Shown here: in pieces, positions 23,973 to 35,789 of the stretch
Layout: the number at the start of each line of letters is the position of its first letter
How positions within the stretch are numbered: the first letter of the stretch is position 1
NCBI GenBank assembly: GCA_036346225.1
Contig: JARFIW010000170.1
Location: 9,920,501-9,984,500 of the forward strand
Source: Platerodrilus igneus
Lineage: Eukaryota > Arthropoda > Insecta > Coleoptera > Lycidae
Direction: 5' to 3'
DNA length: 64,000 bases
Made by a program: the position numbers and the translations under genes
The notes under the pieces: generated by a model
The model's database searches: none
Seen by the model: only the letters and a program-made list of their open reading frames with translations
What the model was told of the DNA's origin: nothing

Positions 23973-24474
23973 GAACCGGCTTCCCTACCCTACTTGCACC
24001 TAATCTGTACTTACATATTCATTATTAATTATGTTGTTATGTTTATATTTATCGGAGCTACTGTTTTGGGCTCTGCCTGTTTGTAGTTCAATATCTATAA
24101 AATAAAAAAATAAAAAGTATATTTTAGAATAATCCCAAATTTTATTACTTAGACTAGAATTGCTTTACAGTGCATACGAGGCCGATTTTCTTTCGTCCGA
24201 AGAGCTCTTTTGCCCCAGGAGTTCCTTTGCCTTCAAACCTCTTTCGCCTCAGGAATGATATCACACCGAACCCTTTTCGCAGGCATAAAGTTAACTGACG
24301 CTGACAGCTATAAAAAATAAAAACAAAATGCCGGCTTTGCTTTGGCGTTTAAAAAGCGGGGATTGAGAAAAATTTATCTTACATTGTGAGAGTTACGAAA
24401 ATATATTTTTCCACCAAATCAAGCCATTACTAATTTGTAAAGTTCTTTTATGGCAAAACTCCATTTTTTCTAAA
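23973..24474. other. No gene recognised
   Basis: Mixed composition, no domain. A short stretch near 24,190-24,290 is GC-richer but unrecognised. Confidence 0.5.
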
Positions 24475-25457
24475 GTATTCAGTTAAAGTAACTGCTACAA
24501 ACTCTCGTGTCTCTACGATAATAATGTTAGAAACTAAATGAACCATAGAGGCTTTAAATTTGTAAACTCCTTACGCTGTGTTTCAACCCAGCAAGCGGAT
24601 TTTCTCGCAACAAGAGAGTTTCTGAGCAAGAAACGTGCCTTTAGTAATCAAGTTTGAGCGTAATCATATTACCATTATTCTGAATACAATTTATCGATTA
24701 TACAGTAACACTTGTAAGCTGCTGTTTCCTAGAAGCTTAAAGCTGGTAAGTTTGCAGTACGTACATTTGCAAACTTTTGTTTTAATCAAACATCCATGGT
24801 TCATTGTTCCTAGTTTGGCTTTAACGCCCGTTTATTAAGTTTCCTCATTGCTCTCCATGCCATCATGTTAGAGTGTCTCGAACATATAACTGAAGTGTAA
24901 GTAGGCGCGATGTAAGAAAGCCGTTGTGACATCAACACAATATAATTCACAAATTTTGAATTTTTAACCCTAATAAAATTTATCCCTTTGAGCCTGAACA
25001 CGAATACGATATTCTCTGCATCGTCTGTCGTGGTGCGCTTGTACTATGTATTCAAATTCCTTTTTGTTACGTACAGACTTGCACACTGACAGAAAAACTC
25101 TATGCTGTAGAGATTTCAGAGAAATGTGTAGGCTAGCTCATCAAAAGAAACAATGGAAGTACGCATCCAACCAGTTCAAGACTGAAGACCTATAGATGAT
25201 GACGTACAGCTTCAGTGCAAAAAGCCAGAGAAACTCTGAACTACTCCGCCTAAAATTCTGCAATCCAGAAAATTCTCATCAACATCAACCGTAAATTACT
25301 AGGAACTTGTTGCCGATTGACTCAGAGAAGGGCTAAAACTTTTACGTGTCATTGTGACGCAAATCAAATCCTTTTAGTATTTAATTTTTTATATATATTC
25401 TTATTATAATTTTGTGTTTAAAATAAGCGCATTATACTAAACATCTACGCGACTTCT
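24475..25457 (+). repeat. Segmental duplicate copy A, left part
   Basis: Aligns colinearly with 45,478-46,154 and 47,931-48,067 (copy B). Shared blocks include AACTGCTACAAACTCT, TTTCAACCCAGCAAGC, GAAACGTGCCTTTAGTAATC and TTTGCAGTACGTACATTT. It is interrupted by a 125-bp LINE fragment that is absent from copy B. No protein function recognised; it may itself be an old large transposon copy rather than a host duplication. Confidence 0.85.
25077..25201 (+). mobile_element. 125-bp LINE 3' fragment with 8-bp target duplication
   Basis: Flanked by ACGTACAG (25,069-25,076 and 25,202-25,209). Copy B near 46,066-46,080 has a single, uninterrupted GTTACGTACAACTTCAGTG, giving the empty site. The inserted sequence is the reverse complement of 49,273-49,370, the edge of a LINE relic; the shared part contains CCAACCAGTTCAAGACTGAA. 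This is therefore a heavily 5'-truncated copy of that LINE family. Confidence 0.8.
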
Positions 25458-25736
25458 TGTTGGGAATTGCGCGGATAGCTGTCAACTGTCGCCTAATTTT
25501 CATCGGCCAATCAAATTTAATTCTTAGCACAAGTGGGGATGTGAAATGGCGATACCAGCAATGAAGTAGATAATTTTTACCGACATCTTGATGCGTGGAC
25601 TGTACAAACACGGGGGGCAGTTCCTTATTCTTTTATCTATCTTGTTTCTAAGTATCTTTCGTAGCGGATTTGGAAGCTATGAACGCCTCCTGAAGATAGT
25701 CTTTTGAGGAAGTTAAGTTGCATACCGTAACTAGTT
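25458..25736 (+). repeat. Left copy of ~280-bp direct repeat flanking the LINE
   Basis: Begins TGTTGGGAATTGCGCGGAT and ends CGTAACTAG, directly followed by the T-run that is the LINE poly(A) on the other strand. It matches 30,241-30,528, and corresponds to a single stretch at about 48,068-48,352 in copy B. This is best explained as an unusually long target-site duplication. Confidence 0.8.
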
Positions 25737-25859
25737 TTTTTTTGATAGTTATCCAAACCCGGTGGAGTGGAAATCTTCTATAGCCAAAGTGTGGGACTCT
25801 CCACACGGCATACCCACTAAAACCACTCCCCCTGGCAGGTGCGTCTGCCAACGGCTTCA

Positions 25860-27052
25860 CCGCACTGCAGCCTAAAAGACTTATTGTGCTAACCCTGGTT
25901 AAGTATTATACCCAATCTGCAAAGTTTACACCCCGAATCATAGAGTACAGGTTCCTTGATAAAAAGGTATCGATTTCCTTCGGGTCTAACTATGGTCGCC
26001 CGAATAGGCGCTGTCTCGTTCTACCCAACGCCTCGCATCTGCATAGTACATGCATTGCAGTCTCTGGTTTATCTAAGCAGAGTCTGCATTCGAGGTTTCC
26101 GTTATATTTATGCATTCTCTAGAGGTGAACCTTGATAGAAGTGTGTTCTGTCAGGAACCCTACAGTGATTCTGAGCTGTTCCCTGCTTAAACAACAAAGC
26201 AGTTCCTGGGTTCTGTTTTTGATAGGCCCTTTTACCAGCGCCTTGCTATGCGTTAGTCCTAATCTGTTCTGCCAGTCTCTTTGGTGTTAGTTGCACATCC
26301 ATTCGTTGATATAGCTACGGATGGAAGGTTCGGAACCGACAAATGGCCATTGTGCCCCCTGTCTTGCAAGTTCATCTGCAATTTCATTTCCCTCGAGTCC
26401 TTGATGGCCTGACACTCACTGTAATGTACCAGAGTTTTGTTGTGCCAGTCCATTAAGTGCACCAATACATTCCCACACCAGTCTAGATGGCACTTTCTGA
26501 CTTGATAGAGCCTTAAGTGAGACCTGGCTGTCAGCCACAACATAAATTTGTCTTTTAAATAAGGCACCTCGTATACTTTCCCGCACACTTTGCAGTATGG
26601 CGTATATCCGTTTGAAAAACGGTTTGCTCTTAAGGGAACGCTTAAACGTACCTCCGGTCTCTCCCTAAAGAGTCCAGATCCGGACCCGGTCTCGCCCTCA
26701 TAGCCATCCGTGTACCAAACCATGCTGACCGTAAGTAATCTACCCTTCATTTTTCCCACTCCACATCCTGGGCAACAGTCTTGAAGAGTGTATCCGGCGG
26801 ATGCTGGGGAGTCATTTGGTCCGAACGCACCTGAAACAGATGCCCCCAATTTCTCCCAAGCAATCTCGTATGCTCCGTACCTTCAATAATCCTAGACTGA
26901 AAGTTCTTAATTCTGCATAGTCCAAGCCTTGCATTCCACACCACCACCAAGTATAGTGGGGATAGGCCAAGAAGAGTCTCCATAGCAGCAGTGGGCGTGG
27001 AACACTTCGCCCCTGTAATACTTAGACAGACCAGTCTCTGAAGCCTGCCCAA
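25860..27052 (-). pseudogene. LINE connection, RNase H and zinc-knuckle region
   Basis: Upstream part: LQRLVCLSITGA and STPTAAMETLLGLSPLYLVV. RNase H begins VWYTDGYEGETGSGSGLF (first catalytic Asp, about 26,700). A frameshift follows; the correct continuation is a different frame reading RIYAILQSVRESIRG, VVADSQVSLKALSSQKVPSR (third-motif Asp), a Trp-to-stop change, VSGHQGLEGNEIADELARQG and SEPSIRSYINEWMCN-stop. The long 196-codon open frame over this interval reads the wrong frame after the first third. Further downstream LECRLCLDKPETAMHVLCRC gives a CX2C...HX4C knuckle (about 26,036-26,095). RNase H removes RNA from the cDNA hybrid in this LINE group. Confidence 0.85.
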
Positions 27053-27129
27053 CTTTATTTTGGTGTTTGACTGTTCAGCCAGTGTACCATGTTTTGTCTT
27101 AGCCCCAGGATTTGCCGCAAGTGCATCTA

Positions 27130-28450
27130 ACTATTGCTAAGGAAATTTCCGCCTTGCGTACGGTCTTATCGATATGGAGTCCAGAGTGACTCCCAAGTAC
27201 ACCACTTCGCCTGACAGGCCGATTTCATTACCGTTGAGGAAGAGGGGTGTAATGCCCGCAATCTTCCTTCTCCGGGTGAAAGGTACTAAAGTGGACTTTT
27301 GGGGGTTGACTCGAAGGTTTCCCCCCATTGCCCACCTCTCTATTATTTTCAGGGCTTCTTACATTCGGTTCCTGATAATATTATTGTATTTACCCTCCAC
27401 TAAGACTACTAAGTCATGAGCATATCCCAGCGCTATAAACCCTTCCCTGCTCAGCTTCCACAACAATCCGTCCATGACTAGGTTCCACAACAGGGAAGAC
27501 AAAAATCCCCCTGCGGGCATCCCCTAGCCACCCGGACTGCCATGGTATCACCAAGCAGTTCTGTGACTGCCACCCTTCCACTTAACATACAGTCTATCCC
27601 CCTGAAGCAAGTTTTCTCCATCCCAACTAATCTGGTGACCGTCGAGATGGAGCTGAAGGATGTATTATCAAAGACTCCCTCGATATCCAAAAAAGCACAT
27701 AGAAGGATCTCTTTGTTAGCTAGAGTCTTTTCAGCCCTGGAAACCATGTAATGAATAGCTGACTCTGTTGATAGTCCTGCTCTAAAAGCTAACTGGTTCG
27801 GGTGTAATTGGTCAGTTGCTAAAACACTCTTCCTGATATGCATGTCCACCAGTTTTTCCATCGTCTTAAGAAGAAAGGACATAAGACTGACTGACCTGAA
27901 GGATTTTGCCTGTGAGTGGTCCGTACGACCAGGTTTAGCAATAAAGCCTACCCTAGTTAACCTCCATCTGCGCGGAATATATTGCAATGCCAAGCTAGCC
28001 CTCAACACTATGCAGATTCAGCCCAGCAGAAGGTTTGTTTTGTAGCATGGTTGGAATAATCTCGTCAATGCCGGGATATTTATATGGTTTGAAAGTATTT
28101 ATCGCGCATTTAATTTTTTGTAAACCTTTTTCGCTACTGTCCAGTCTTCCTGAGATGCCCTCCTTTCGGGGACCTCAGGCCCCTGGACTTGCCACTCAAA
28201 GGGTGATTGTTCTAGTTCGGTAAAACCAGGGAAATGAGTTTTGAGCAAAAAGCCAGCGTCTCCTTCTCATTCCTGGAAAAACTAATGTCTCCCAGTGAGC
28301 CAATAGATTTCTGGGTGTCCTTCGAGAAAATTCTTTAAAGTCTGGCCCATTCAGGATATTCTTCGATATCTTCACAGTACCTCCTCCATAATTCTCTCTT
28401 GGCCTTCCTCAGAGCTTCGTTATACTCAGTAAGAGTCCGCTTGTACACCT
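27130..28450 (-). pseudogene. LINE reverse transcriptase domain, inactivated
   Basis: The linker includes YKRTLTEYNEALRKAKRELW (about 28,380-28,440). RT blocks in order: INTFKPYKYPGIDEI (about 28,060-28,110), FIAKPGRTDHSQAKSFRSVS, LLKTMEKLVD, HPNQLAFRAGLSTESA, LLCAFLDIEGVFDNTSF (catalytic block A with its first Asp intact) and RGCPQG. A one-base frameshift in a G/T run near 27,505 then moves the frame to FLSSLLWNLVMDGLLWKL. The catalytic YADD box reads YAHDLVVLVEGK (about 27,393-27,428), so one catalytic Asp is His. The thumb-side segment LRVNPQKSTLVPFTRR and VVYLGVTLDS follow at 27,180-27,328. A further stop lies between the blocks. Confidence 0.92.
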
Positions 28451-28689
28451 CCCAATTACCTGATTTTTTGCTTTATTAAATAAAGTTATTACCTGTCCCC
28501 TCAGTTTAGAGTTTAGAGTTCCACCACGGAACCTTCCTGGTAGTTCTCCTCTCCAACTGAGGGCAGTTTTTGTTATATGCTGAAGTAACCGCGTTGGTAA
28601 TATTCACCGCGACCATTTCAATATCCAGACAGCTTTGCACTGTTAAAACTTCGCTTGCAAGTTACCGATCCAGGTCCAACTTATAGTTA

Positions 28690-29390
28690 CCTCAATCAGT
28701 TTTTCTTGGGTTGCGGTAAAATTCTTTCACCTGGTTGAGCCCGGTAAAGGAAAATCTGATGTATCTGTGGTCGGAGCAGCTCCCCTTATCAGACACATGC
28801 CAGTTTTTTACTAAGTTGCTGATGTATAGCGAACTTATAGTTATATCATTGACTTCCATCCTATGTCTATTAACAAAGGTTGGAGTATTACCTTTATTCA
28901 AAATGTCTAAATGGGTTGCCATTATGAATTGCATTATTGCTACACCTTTAGAATTGGTTCCAGTACTGCCCTATATTGTGTGGTGAGCATTTGCGTAGCT
29001 ACCAATGACGAGTTGAGATCTATCCACTCTGCACCTAGCCACCAGCGCCTCTAGTTCCCTTGAGGGCGGAAGATCAGGGAAGTCGAACGGAAGATAGGCC
29101 AATCCGAGTATAATCTCCTTCGGCCCACCTCCGTCTAGTCCCACCTTGACCGCCACAAGGCCTTGTTAACAGAATTCTGTAAGCTGCAACCACTTAAGGT
29201 TGTTGTTGATTAGTATACAAGTCCTGGGTTTATCAGTGGATCTACTATACACAAGCGCACCACCGATTGAACTCAGTCCTAGCACCTTTCCCTTGCAAAC
29301 CCAAGGTTTCTAGATAAGGGCTATGTCGCAGCCCTCCATCAGCTTACACAGAATTCTGTTTTTGCAGTCGGGTCCTGGCAACTTTTTCCT
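28690..29390 (-). pseudogene. LINE endonuclease domain, inactivated
   Basis: Endonuclease/exonuclease/phosphatase fold of a LINE, recovered in pieces. The first conserved block reads DIALI-stop-KPW at about 29,322-29,349, so the glutamate expected in the metal-binding QEPW-type motif is a lysine preceded by a stop. Next come GALVYSRS, the block LPPSRELEALVARCR (about 29,030-29,075) and ANAHHTIWGS (the DAN-type motif with its first residue changed to Y). Then follow LDILNKGNTPTFVN and a C-terminal KNWHVSDKGSCSDHRYIRF (the SDH motif, about 28,740-28,800) that is intact. The domain nicks target DNA in target-primed reverse transcription; this copy should be inactive. Confidence 0.85.
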
Positions 29391-29842
29391 CGACATCTCT
29401 GTCGGGTATCCATACTAGAACCTAGGGTCTCTTCGGAAGGTACGCTGCGTCCACTACTTTTAGACACGCACCCTCCCAAAGGTCTTCCTTGGTCTCTACA
29501 TTATGTTTATCCCACCCCTCAGTCTCTAGGTTAGGACAGATCAGGCAAAGGACGCCGTCGGCAAACCTAGCGCCGTCGAGTTGAGGGGGTTTGAGCTTCC
29601 TGAGGGAGTGTCGAATGCAGCTCTCAGAAGCATGTTCTGGACGCTCATCGATTGTCCCTCAGTCAAGACTGAGCCCGGGTGACGTCTGTCGACTACCGCC
29701 ACTCGCAATCCCTTAGCAGCAGCACTATATGATTCAAACTGCTCATGGCTCTTAGGGCGTTAAGTTTGCTGCTGGGGTTTAGATGGTGTCGGTGTAAAAG
29801 TCTCCGAACGAAGTCTTTCATTGTCCCCGCTCTCATTCTGCA

Positions 29843-30135
29843 CTAACACCTTCTTTGTGGACGGTTTTGACTCCAAGTCCCAGTTTCGATTTTCTTAGCT
29901 TGCCTCAGCTTTCTATGCTGAGCACCAGAAAGCCTTTTTGCTTGCAGTCCAGTGACTGCAAGTTTCTTTATTGTTTCTTCCATGTCTGGTTTATCAGACA
30001 CCGTTCTTGCAAGCGGACTTGCATCCCGGGTCTGCTCCACCTCCATGGATAAGTTTTGGTTGCCTGAGGGGTCTCACATTGTTGGTTCTACCTCTTCAGC
30101 TTCAGTTTTACTAATGGTTTCAATTGTATTCATGA
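29843..30135 (-). pseudogene. ORF1-like remnant of the LINE
   Basis: Reads from a Met near 30,133, with one in-frame stop, into KKLAVTGLQAKRLSGAQHRK followed by a basic stretch. The LSGAQxRKLxxAKK pattern is the sort seen at the ORF1 end of this LINE group. No zinc knuckles were found in it. It lies directly upstream of the endonuclease region. Confidence 0.55.
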
Positions 30136-30240
30136 TTGTTCCCACGAGTAAGGGGGATGTAAATGGTCACCATGCCAGGTGCCCCCTGTTGGCATAGAAG
30201 GCGTGAATAAAACGGAATGCCGTCCTGGTCCCCGATTTCC

Positions 30241-30528
30241 TGTTGGGAATTGCACGATTAACTGTCAACTGTCGCCTAATTCTCGTCGGCCAATCAAATT
30301 TAACTCTTAGCACAAGTGGGGATGTGAAATGGCGATACCAGCAATTAAGTAGATACTTTTTATCGGCACGTTGATGCGAGGACTGTGCAAACGGGGGGGG
30401 AGGGGGGTTTAGCTCTTATTATTTTATCTATCTTGTTTCTAAGTATCTTTTGTGGCGGATTTAGATAGCCACAAGCGCCCCCTAAAGATTGCATTTTGAG
30501 GAAGCTAAGTTACATATCGTAACTAGTT
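30241..30528 (+). repeat. Right copy of ~280-bp direct repeat flanking the LINE
   Basis: Begins TGTTGGGAATTGCACGAT and ends CGTAACTAGTT. It differs from the left copy by scattered substitutions (about seven in the first hundred positions by hand count) and by a G-tract expansion near 30,392-30,407. The sequence then continues, as copy B does, into TTAATTAATCATTTTATC. Confidence 0.8.
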
Positions 30529-33090
30529 AATTAATCATTTTATCCTCGCGTGATTTTGTACTTCATATTGTACAATGTTGCAATATTGATACCTATTTAC
30601 ATAACCGTCAAGTGGACGTTTAAAATATCTAACAGTTAACTTTAAATTTAACAAGGTGTTGTCGTCTGACTTGCTATTTTAATCAATTAGCTACCATTTG
30701 ATTTGAATCAGTTTTACGACTTCTAGAAAGGAGCTGTAGCTGAATTATGAGATTATTTTCACAAAAATCAAGAAAATAGTTCTGGTGATACTCCGTCCAG
30801 TTTGAAGATGTTACGTCTGTAAAAAGATTTATACACTATAACAACGACGCGTCGCACAGTTACCAACAGAAATCACATAAATATTCAAAAGTGCACTAAA
30901 CTTAAACATAGTATTACAACGAATTACATATAAGAAATTAACTATAGAAGAGAATTGATACGAGTTAAATGACACGTAACAAACGATAATTAGTTAAAGA
31001 TAAAATAAGCGTTAAGTTAAAAAATTTTGATTTGTTCTAAAGCGACAGAACCTCATAACAATATAAGAGTGCGTGGACGAATTGCAGTGGTGCAAAATTG
31101 GGTTCCTATAAAACAAAATAGAAAAATACGACTTAAGAACAATAAATAATAAAACTAATAAATAAAATTGCAGAAATACAAAACTACGTTACACTATAAC
31201 TTACCCTGAAAGGTTTTTCATACTTGTCATAATTGATGGGTGCCAAACCGTCTGCCACAGCAATCCCTTTCGATATTATTCCCTATATGCAAAACGGTTA
31301 TTTTGCATAGGCCTCATTTGCTTCAGTTTTCAAAATTTAATCACATTATATGTCATCTTTTTATAAAATACCTTAAAATACATTATATTTTTGGTTCAAT
31401 TAAATAAAATAGAAGGATAAAATGCCTATTCCAAATATGATTCCATCACTGAAATAGCTGGATATCCTTCACAAATGTGTCTGTCTACCTAATTTTTAGA
31501 TTAATTCAAATAAAATTTAACTTAACTATAGAATCTATTAACGTTAAATATAGGTACAAATATATTTTCCTTAAAAGAAAACCTAACTTCCTTAACCTCA
31601 CCCTGGTCAGATATGGCCAAACAGATTTCTAAAAAACCTTAAATCTAATTCATCAATAATACTTAGCACTTCAACTCTTTTTGCTTCCTATATTAAGTTA
31701 TATAAAGTCCATGAATTCCAATTTCTGGAAATGTCGTTAATAACAAACATAGATAACCGTTAAATACCAGTTTTTTTGTCCTATCTATTCCAAAATACTA
31801 ATTTTTTATACTTTAACTCAGCTTAAATTCAACGAATAAAGTTTACATTTAAATTTTCGTACGTATATATTTTTTAATATTTTAAAATATTTCTAACTTG
31901 ATCGCACGATAATGTTATGCTTACATTTTAGCCAACACTAATTTTCTAACTTAGGCCAATAAAACAATAATGTTCACTGTAATTCCCTATTACATAAATA
32001 CACACACGGACACTTTCAATCTTTATGTACATAAAATTATTAAATCCAAACATAAAAATCATAATCATTCACAGTTTTCTTTCAAGTTTCTAAATCTGAG
32101 AATTTCCAGAAACCTTCAGTGTTTCAGTTTTAACTAACACAACTCCCTTAACTCAACACCAAACAAAGTCCCAAATTAATGGAGGGGTGAACTCTCCAGG
32201 TCCTAACTCCTTTAGTTAACTGGTCATGAAGGTGCGAGTTAAAAGTAACTTGCCCGTGCAAGTGAAAGTTTAAAATCTAATCGCACGCCGCGTTTGTTAT
32301 CTCTACAGGACCGCCTATGTTGATTTTCTTCCTGATACTGTGTTTTGTTCACCTTTAACTTTTTAACTTAACCTCATACCAACTCCCATTCGCGCGGTTA
32401 CGTCCTCCTTATTACGTTTCCGTATGACTACATTTTGACCTGTTCTTATCACCGGTTTACAAATTATTAATTTGTTTTTCGCGGGATGCAATTATTATCA
32501 TTTAATTACTCTCATTTCTTACGCTCAATCAAAGGGTTTTGTCATGGTATAGTCTTTCTATTAAGTTTATGCCATGAATCCCGGGAAAGTACTTATGATA
32601 CCATGTGATTTACTTATGTTAACGTTTAGTGTTCCCTTCTCTCTTTAGCAATATAAAATGAATACCCTGTAACATTTTACAATGTATTGTATTGAAATTA
32701 TTAAATCATCTGCAACCTAATGTTTGTGAATTTCACTAGTAAAGCAGTTGGTTTTACATTGTATAAATCTGCTTAAGGTGTGTCGGGTTTTCTTTGTGTT
32801 GCAATTATGTAACATTAATTCTAATTTATCCTACTTACATTTGTAAAAAGCTCTCTTATATCTGAATCGAATATTAACGAGTTCACTGTTATTTATTTCA
32901 GTTTTAATGCTTCCTAGAATGACATGATTTTGCCATGAAAATACTAAAATAAATATAATGTTTACCCTCTTGTGGTTTAAAATAATTTATTAATCTAAGT
33001 TACTTTTTAATATTTACTTAATGGAAATAAAACAATGATTTTGTGGTTTTAAAGTTTACGATTTTAATAGAACCAACAATTTATTACAAT
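30529..33090 (+). repeat. Segmental duplicate copy A, right part
   Basis: Colinear with 48,353-49,270 and 50,166-51,770 (copy B). Matching blocks include TAACAAGGTRTTGTCGTCT, CGACTTCTAGARAG, TTTCTGGAAATGTCGTTAAT and GTACGCCGCGTTTGTTATC-like sequence. Homology ends near the AACAATTTATT at 33,076-33,088. No coding frame found. Confidence 0.85.
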
Positions 33091-33332
33091 AATTTTCTCA
33101 GTTGAAGTGATCCATAGTGTTTCTAAGTCGTTTTCCCATTGGTCCATAATTATTATAATTATTATGGTGTACATTTCGATATTTGAAGGTATTTGTTCGA
33201 ATAGCTCAGTAACCATTTGCAGGTTTCTGAACGCATTCCATGGCGTCAGAATTTACATTATATGGGGAACATGCGTAGAGGGGATCGAGCGAGTTGACAG
33301 GGTTGAAAGCAGTTTGTTTGGAGATTTCAAAA

Positions 33333-33375
33333 ATGGCAGATCGAAAAAGCTTTCACTTGGAGGGTTTTGTTAAAG
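33333..33375 (+). CDS. Candidate first coding exon of an unknown gene
   Basis: ATG in a good insect start context (CAAAAATGGCA) opens a 14-codon segment, MADRKSFHLEGFVK plus one base, that ends exactly at AAAG|GTAATG, a plausible splice donor. The 90 bases upstream are GC-richer than the surroundings, as in a 5' UTR. A longer frame in the same region (33,107-33,373) is a different, less convincing reading. I could not find a convincing downstream exon: the acceptors at 33,597 and 34,204 lead quickly to stops. Alternatives: a TE leader exon, or chance. Confidence 0.25.
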
Positions 33376-35789
33376 GTAATGTTTTATAGATTAATAATGT
33401 AGTTGCTATTTAAGGTAATCGATTACATCTTAAAATCAGAGCGTTGTTTGAATGTGATGTTGATATTTATTGTAAAACCTTTAGTTATTTAATCATTGAA
33501 GGAAATATTTATGTGTGATCTGTTGCTTTTGGCTTAGAATTTGATGCCGGTTGCTTTACGTATGCTTAATATAGATGATTTACGATTTTATTGCAGTTTC
33601 TTATGTATAAATGAGTGTTGTTTAGTTTAACAACTGAAAACTAATATTTATTTATTTGAATTGTTTATTTAGTATCTAAATCAGAGTAAATATAATATTT
33701 GTTTATTTGAAATAATGTTTATTTAGTATTTAACACGGTGTTGTAACTACAATTGGGTTGCACTTGTTACCGAATCAATAGTGAATGTACCCTTACTGTG
33801 TATGTACGAACGATTTGTACCAACACATCATTCCTTACATATCAAATTGTTAGGCATGTTTGAATACGAATAGTATTATATTTCTATGTTATATTTGTTT
33901 GGGGTTTTATTAAATTAACCACAAAGTTGTGTATATTTTTTGTTTGTAGTTTGTAATGCCACGATGTGTCTAAGTTTGAAAAAGTATGTTTTAACCGATG
34001 CAATCATCATGAATAATTCTTAACGTTTGCTTACTAGATTGCATATATTTAACTAACATGCAATTATATAAACATTTAGCGTCTGAGTCTGGGCTTGTAT
34101 TTATACTATAAAATTTTGATTTATTTTTGCTGCCTACATGTTTTATAATGTTTAATATTTGTGATGTATTTGATATTTTTATTTGTGTAATTGTTTTATT
34201 TCAGCATATTAACTACATATTCCACTGCATCGCTCATATCTCGGTTTAAACTTAATCATATTTTTCGTTGTTTGCTTATCCTATTAGCTAGCCGATGTTC
34301 CTATATAATTAACTAGTATTTAACGTTTGTGATAATTGTTGTGATGTAATTAAATTGAACCTCTGGTATGATCGACCTTCACGTGCCTTACGAGTTTGCA
34401 TCTAAGACTATAAGCGTCTTTTAACTCTGCGCAATCATACCATAAGTTCACGTCAGAGATTTATGTCGTTTTGTCATTGTGCTTGTAGTTGTACTCTTGC
34501 AAATAATAGGAAGTTGGCTAGCTTTGTGAAATATTTTGTAACACGAACTGGAAACTGTTAATGTATGTATGTGGGCGCGCGTGTTCGAGCCTTGTTGAAT
34601 ATTACTAACATTTTATGTCCGTGCGGAGAGGAACATTAGTAGTCAAGGTGCAGGTCATTTTCCTGGTGTCTCCCCTCTTCAACTTTAGCTGGGTAGTATA
34701 ATTGACCTCGCCGACCTCAGTACCTACCAGAAAATACTAGCTGGTTTACACTAACGTTTCTTCAGTTGTCATGTGTGGTATGCCTGGGTAACAGTTGACA
34801 TCCCGTTAAACTCAATGTTGGTGATCTGGGTTTTTGTACGTTACCCGTCCTTGTCGAGATGTGGCAAATGCAGTTGGGAGTGTGAGGGTAGTTTGGGGTT
34901 TTCTATGCCGTGCTCTTTCCCCAATCGCCCAGGTTGAGAACGGCACTGTTTGCTCTAAATGTAAATTTTCATGCGAATTACCTATTTATTGGTTATTCTT
35001 TTGATTAAACGTAAAGTTAGGTAAATACTATTGTTTTATTTCAAACCTTCCCGCCTTAACGCCATCTTCCCAGTGTGAATTTGGGTTACATTATAACAAC
35101 ACAACGTAGGTGTGCCGAGCCACTGCCACTAGATGTTAGATCATGGCACCCGTTGTGCCGGTTATAGAGGACGTTGGGTCAGCTTTCAGGTCGGTTACAC
35201 TACACAGTAAACACTATTATTCGTGAAATCAGAATTATACAGGTTGCGCCAGTATTAAAATTTCGATTTTAAATTAATTTTCCTCTTTTTCGTCCGGGTT
35301 CTGTTTAACGTAACTCAAAGCGTTACAGATGACCATCGTACAGTTGTTAAGCGTCACAACTTACATCCATTCTTATTTATTTTCCAACGTTGACATCTAA
35401 ACCCTGTACGTGTCATTTAATTAAACTGCAAATGGCTCGGAACTAAATGGAGTTCAAACTGAATGAAACCCTTACATCCATATAACATGCAGTATGTAAC
35501 GTAACGGATTTAGTTTTCCGACGAACTTGTTTAATAATTTATTAAATATGTTTACACCTCTTCCATAAAATTTTAGCCAAAGCACTTTCCGAGCGCTTGA
35601 ATGTTCTAAACCTCATTTAAAATTCTTGAACAACCGCATCAGATTTTGCTTATTTATTTTGGTATATAGAGTAAGAGAAGAAAATGTTTTATGATTATGC
35701 TAAATTACTAAGCTCTTGCCTGACAGATGATGTCATAATGTTCCAATACATTTATTTTGATCACCGTTGAACCCCTGAATGTGCATTGT
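33376..35789. other. No gene recognised
   Basis: AT-rich, with a GC-richer interval at about 34,600-35,220 (for example around GTGTCTCCCCTCTTCAACTT) that lacks an open frame and may be an unrecognised repeat. Confidence 0.45.

Larger units (their letters stand above)
25737..30240 (-). mobile_element. Decayed 4.5-kb LINE (I/R1/LOA-like)
   Basis: Minus-strand non-LTR retrotransposon. In 5' to 3' order it has a short ORF1-like segment, an apurinic-type endonuclease, a linker, reverse transcriptase, RNase H, a zinc knuckle, a 3' UTR and a poly(A) of about nine residues (plus-strand T-run at 25,735-25,743). Retention of both an apurinic-type endonuclease and RNase H points to the I/R1/LOA group; the exact clade is not certain. 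Coding capacity is lost through numerous stops and frameshifts. It may be nearly full length, since it starts GGAAATCGGGGACC directly at the direct repeat. Confidence 0.9.

Noticed and set aside
23775..24086. 103-codon plus-strand open frame
   Set aside because: It reads through the G-rich minisatellite and has only Gly/Val/Trp-rich low-complexity sequence, followed by unrelated DNA.
26259..26849. 196-codon minus-strand frame as an intact RNase H protein
   Set aside because: Only its middle third up to the TDG motif is in the correct frame. The conserved ADSQ and GHQGLEGNE blocks lie in another frame, so the long frame is a chance reading across a frameshift.
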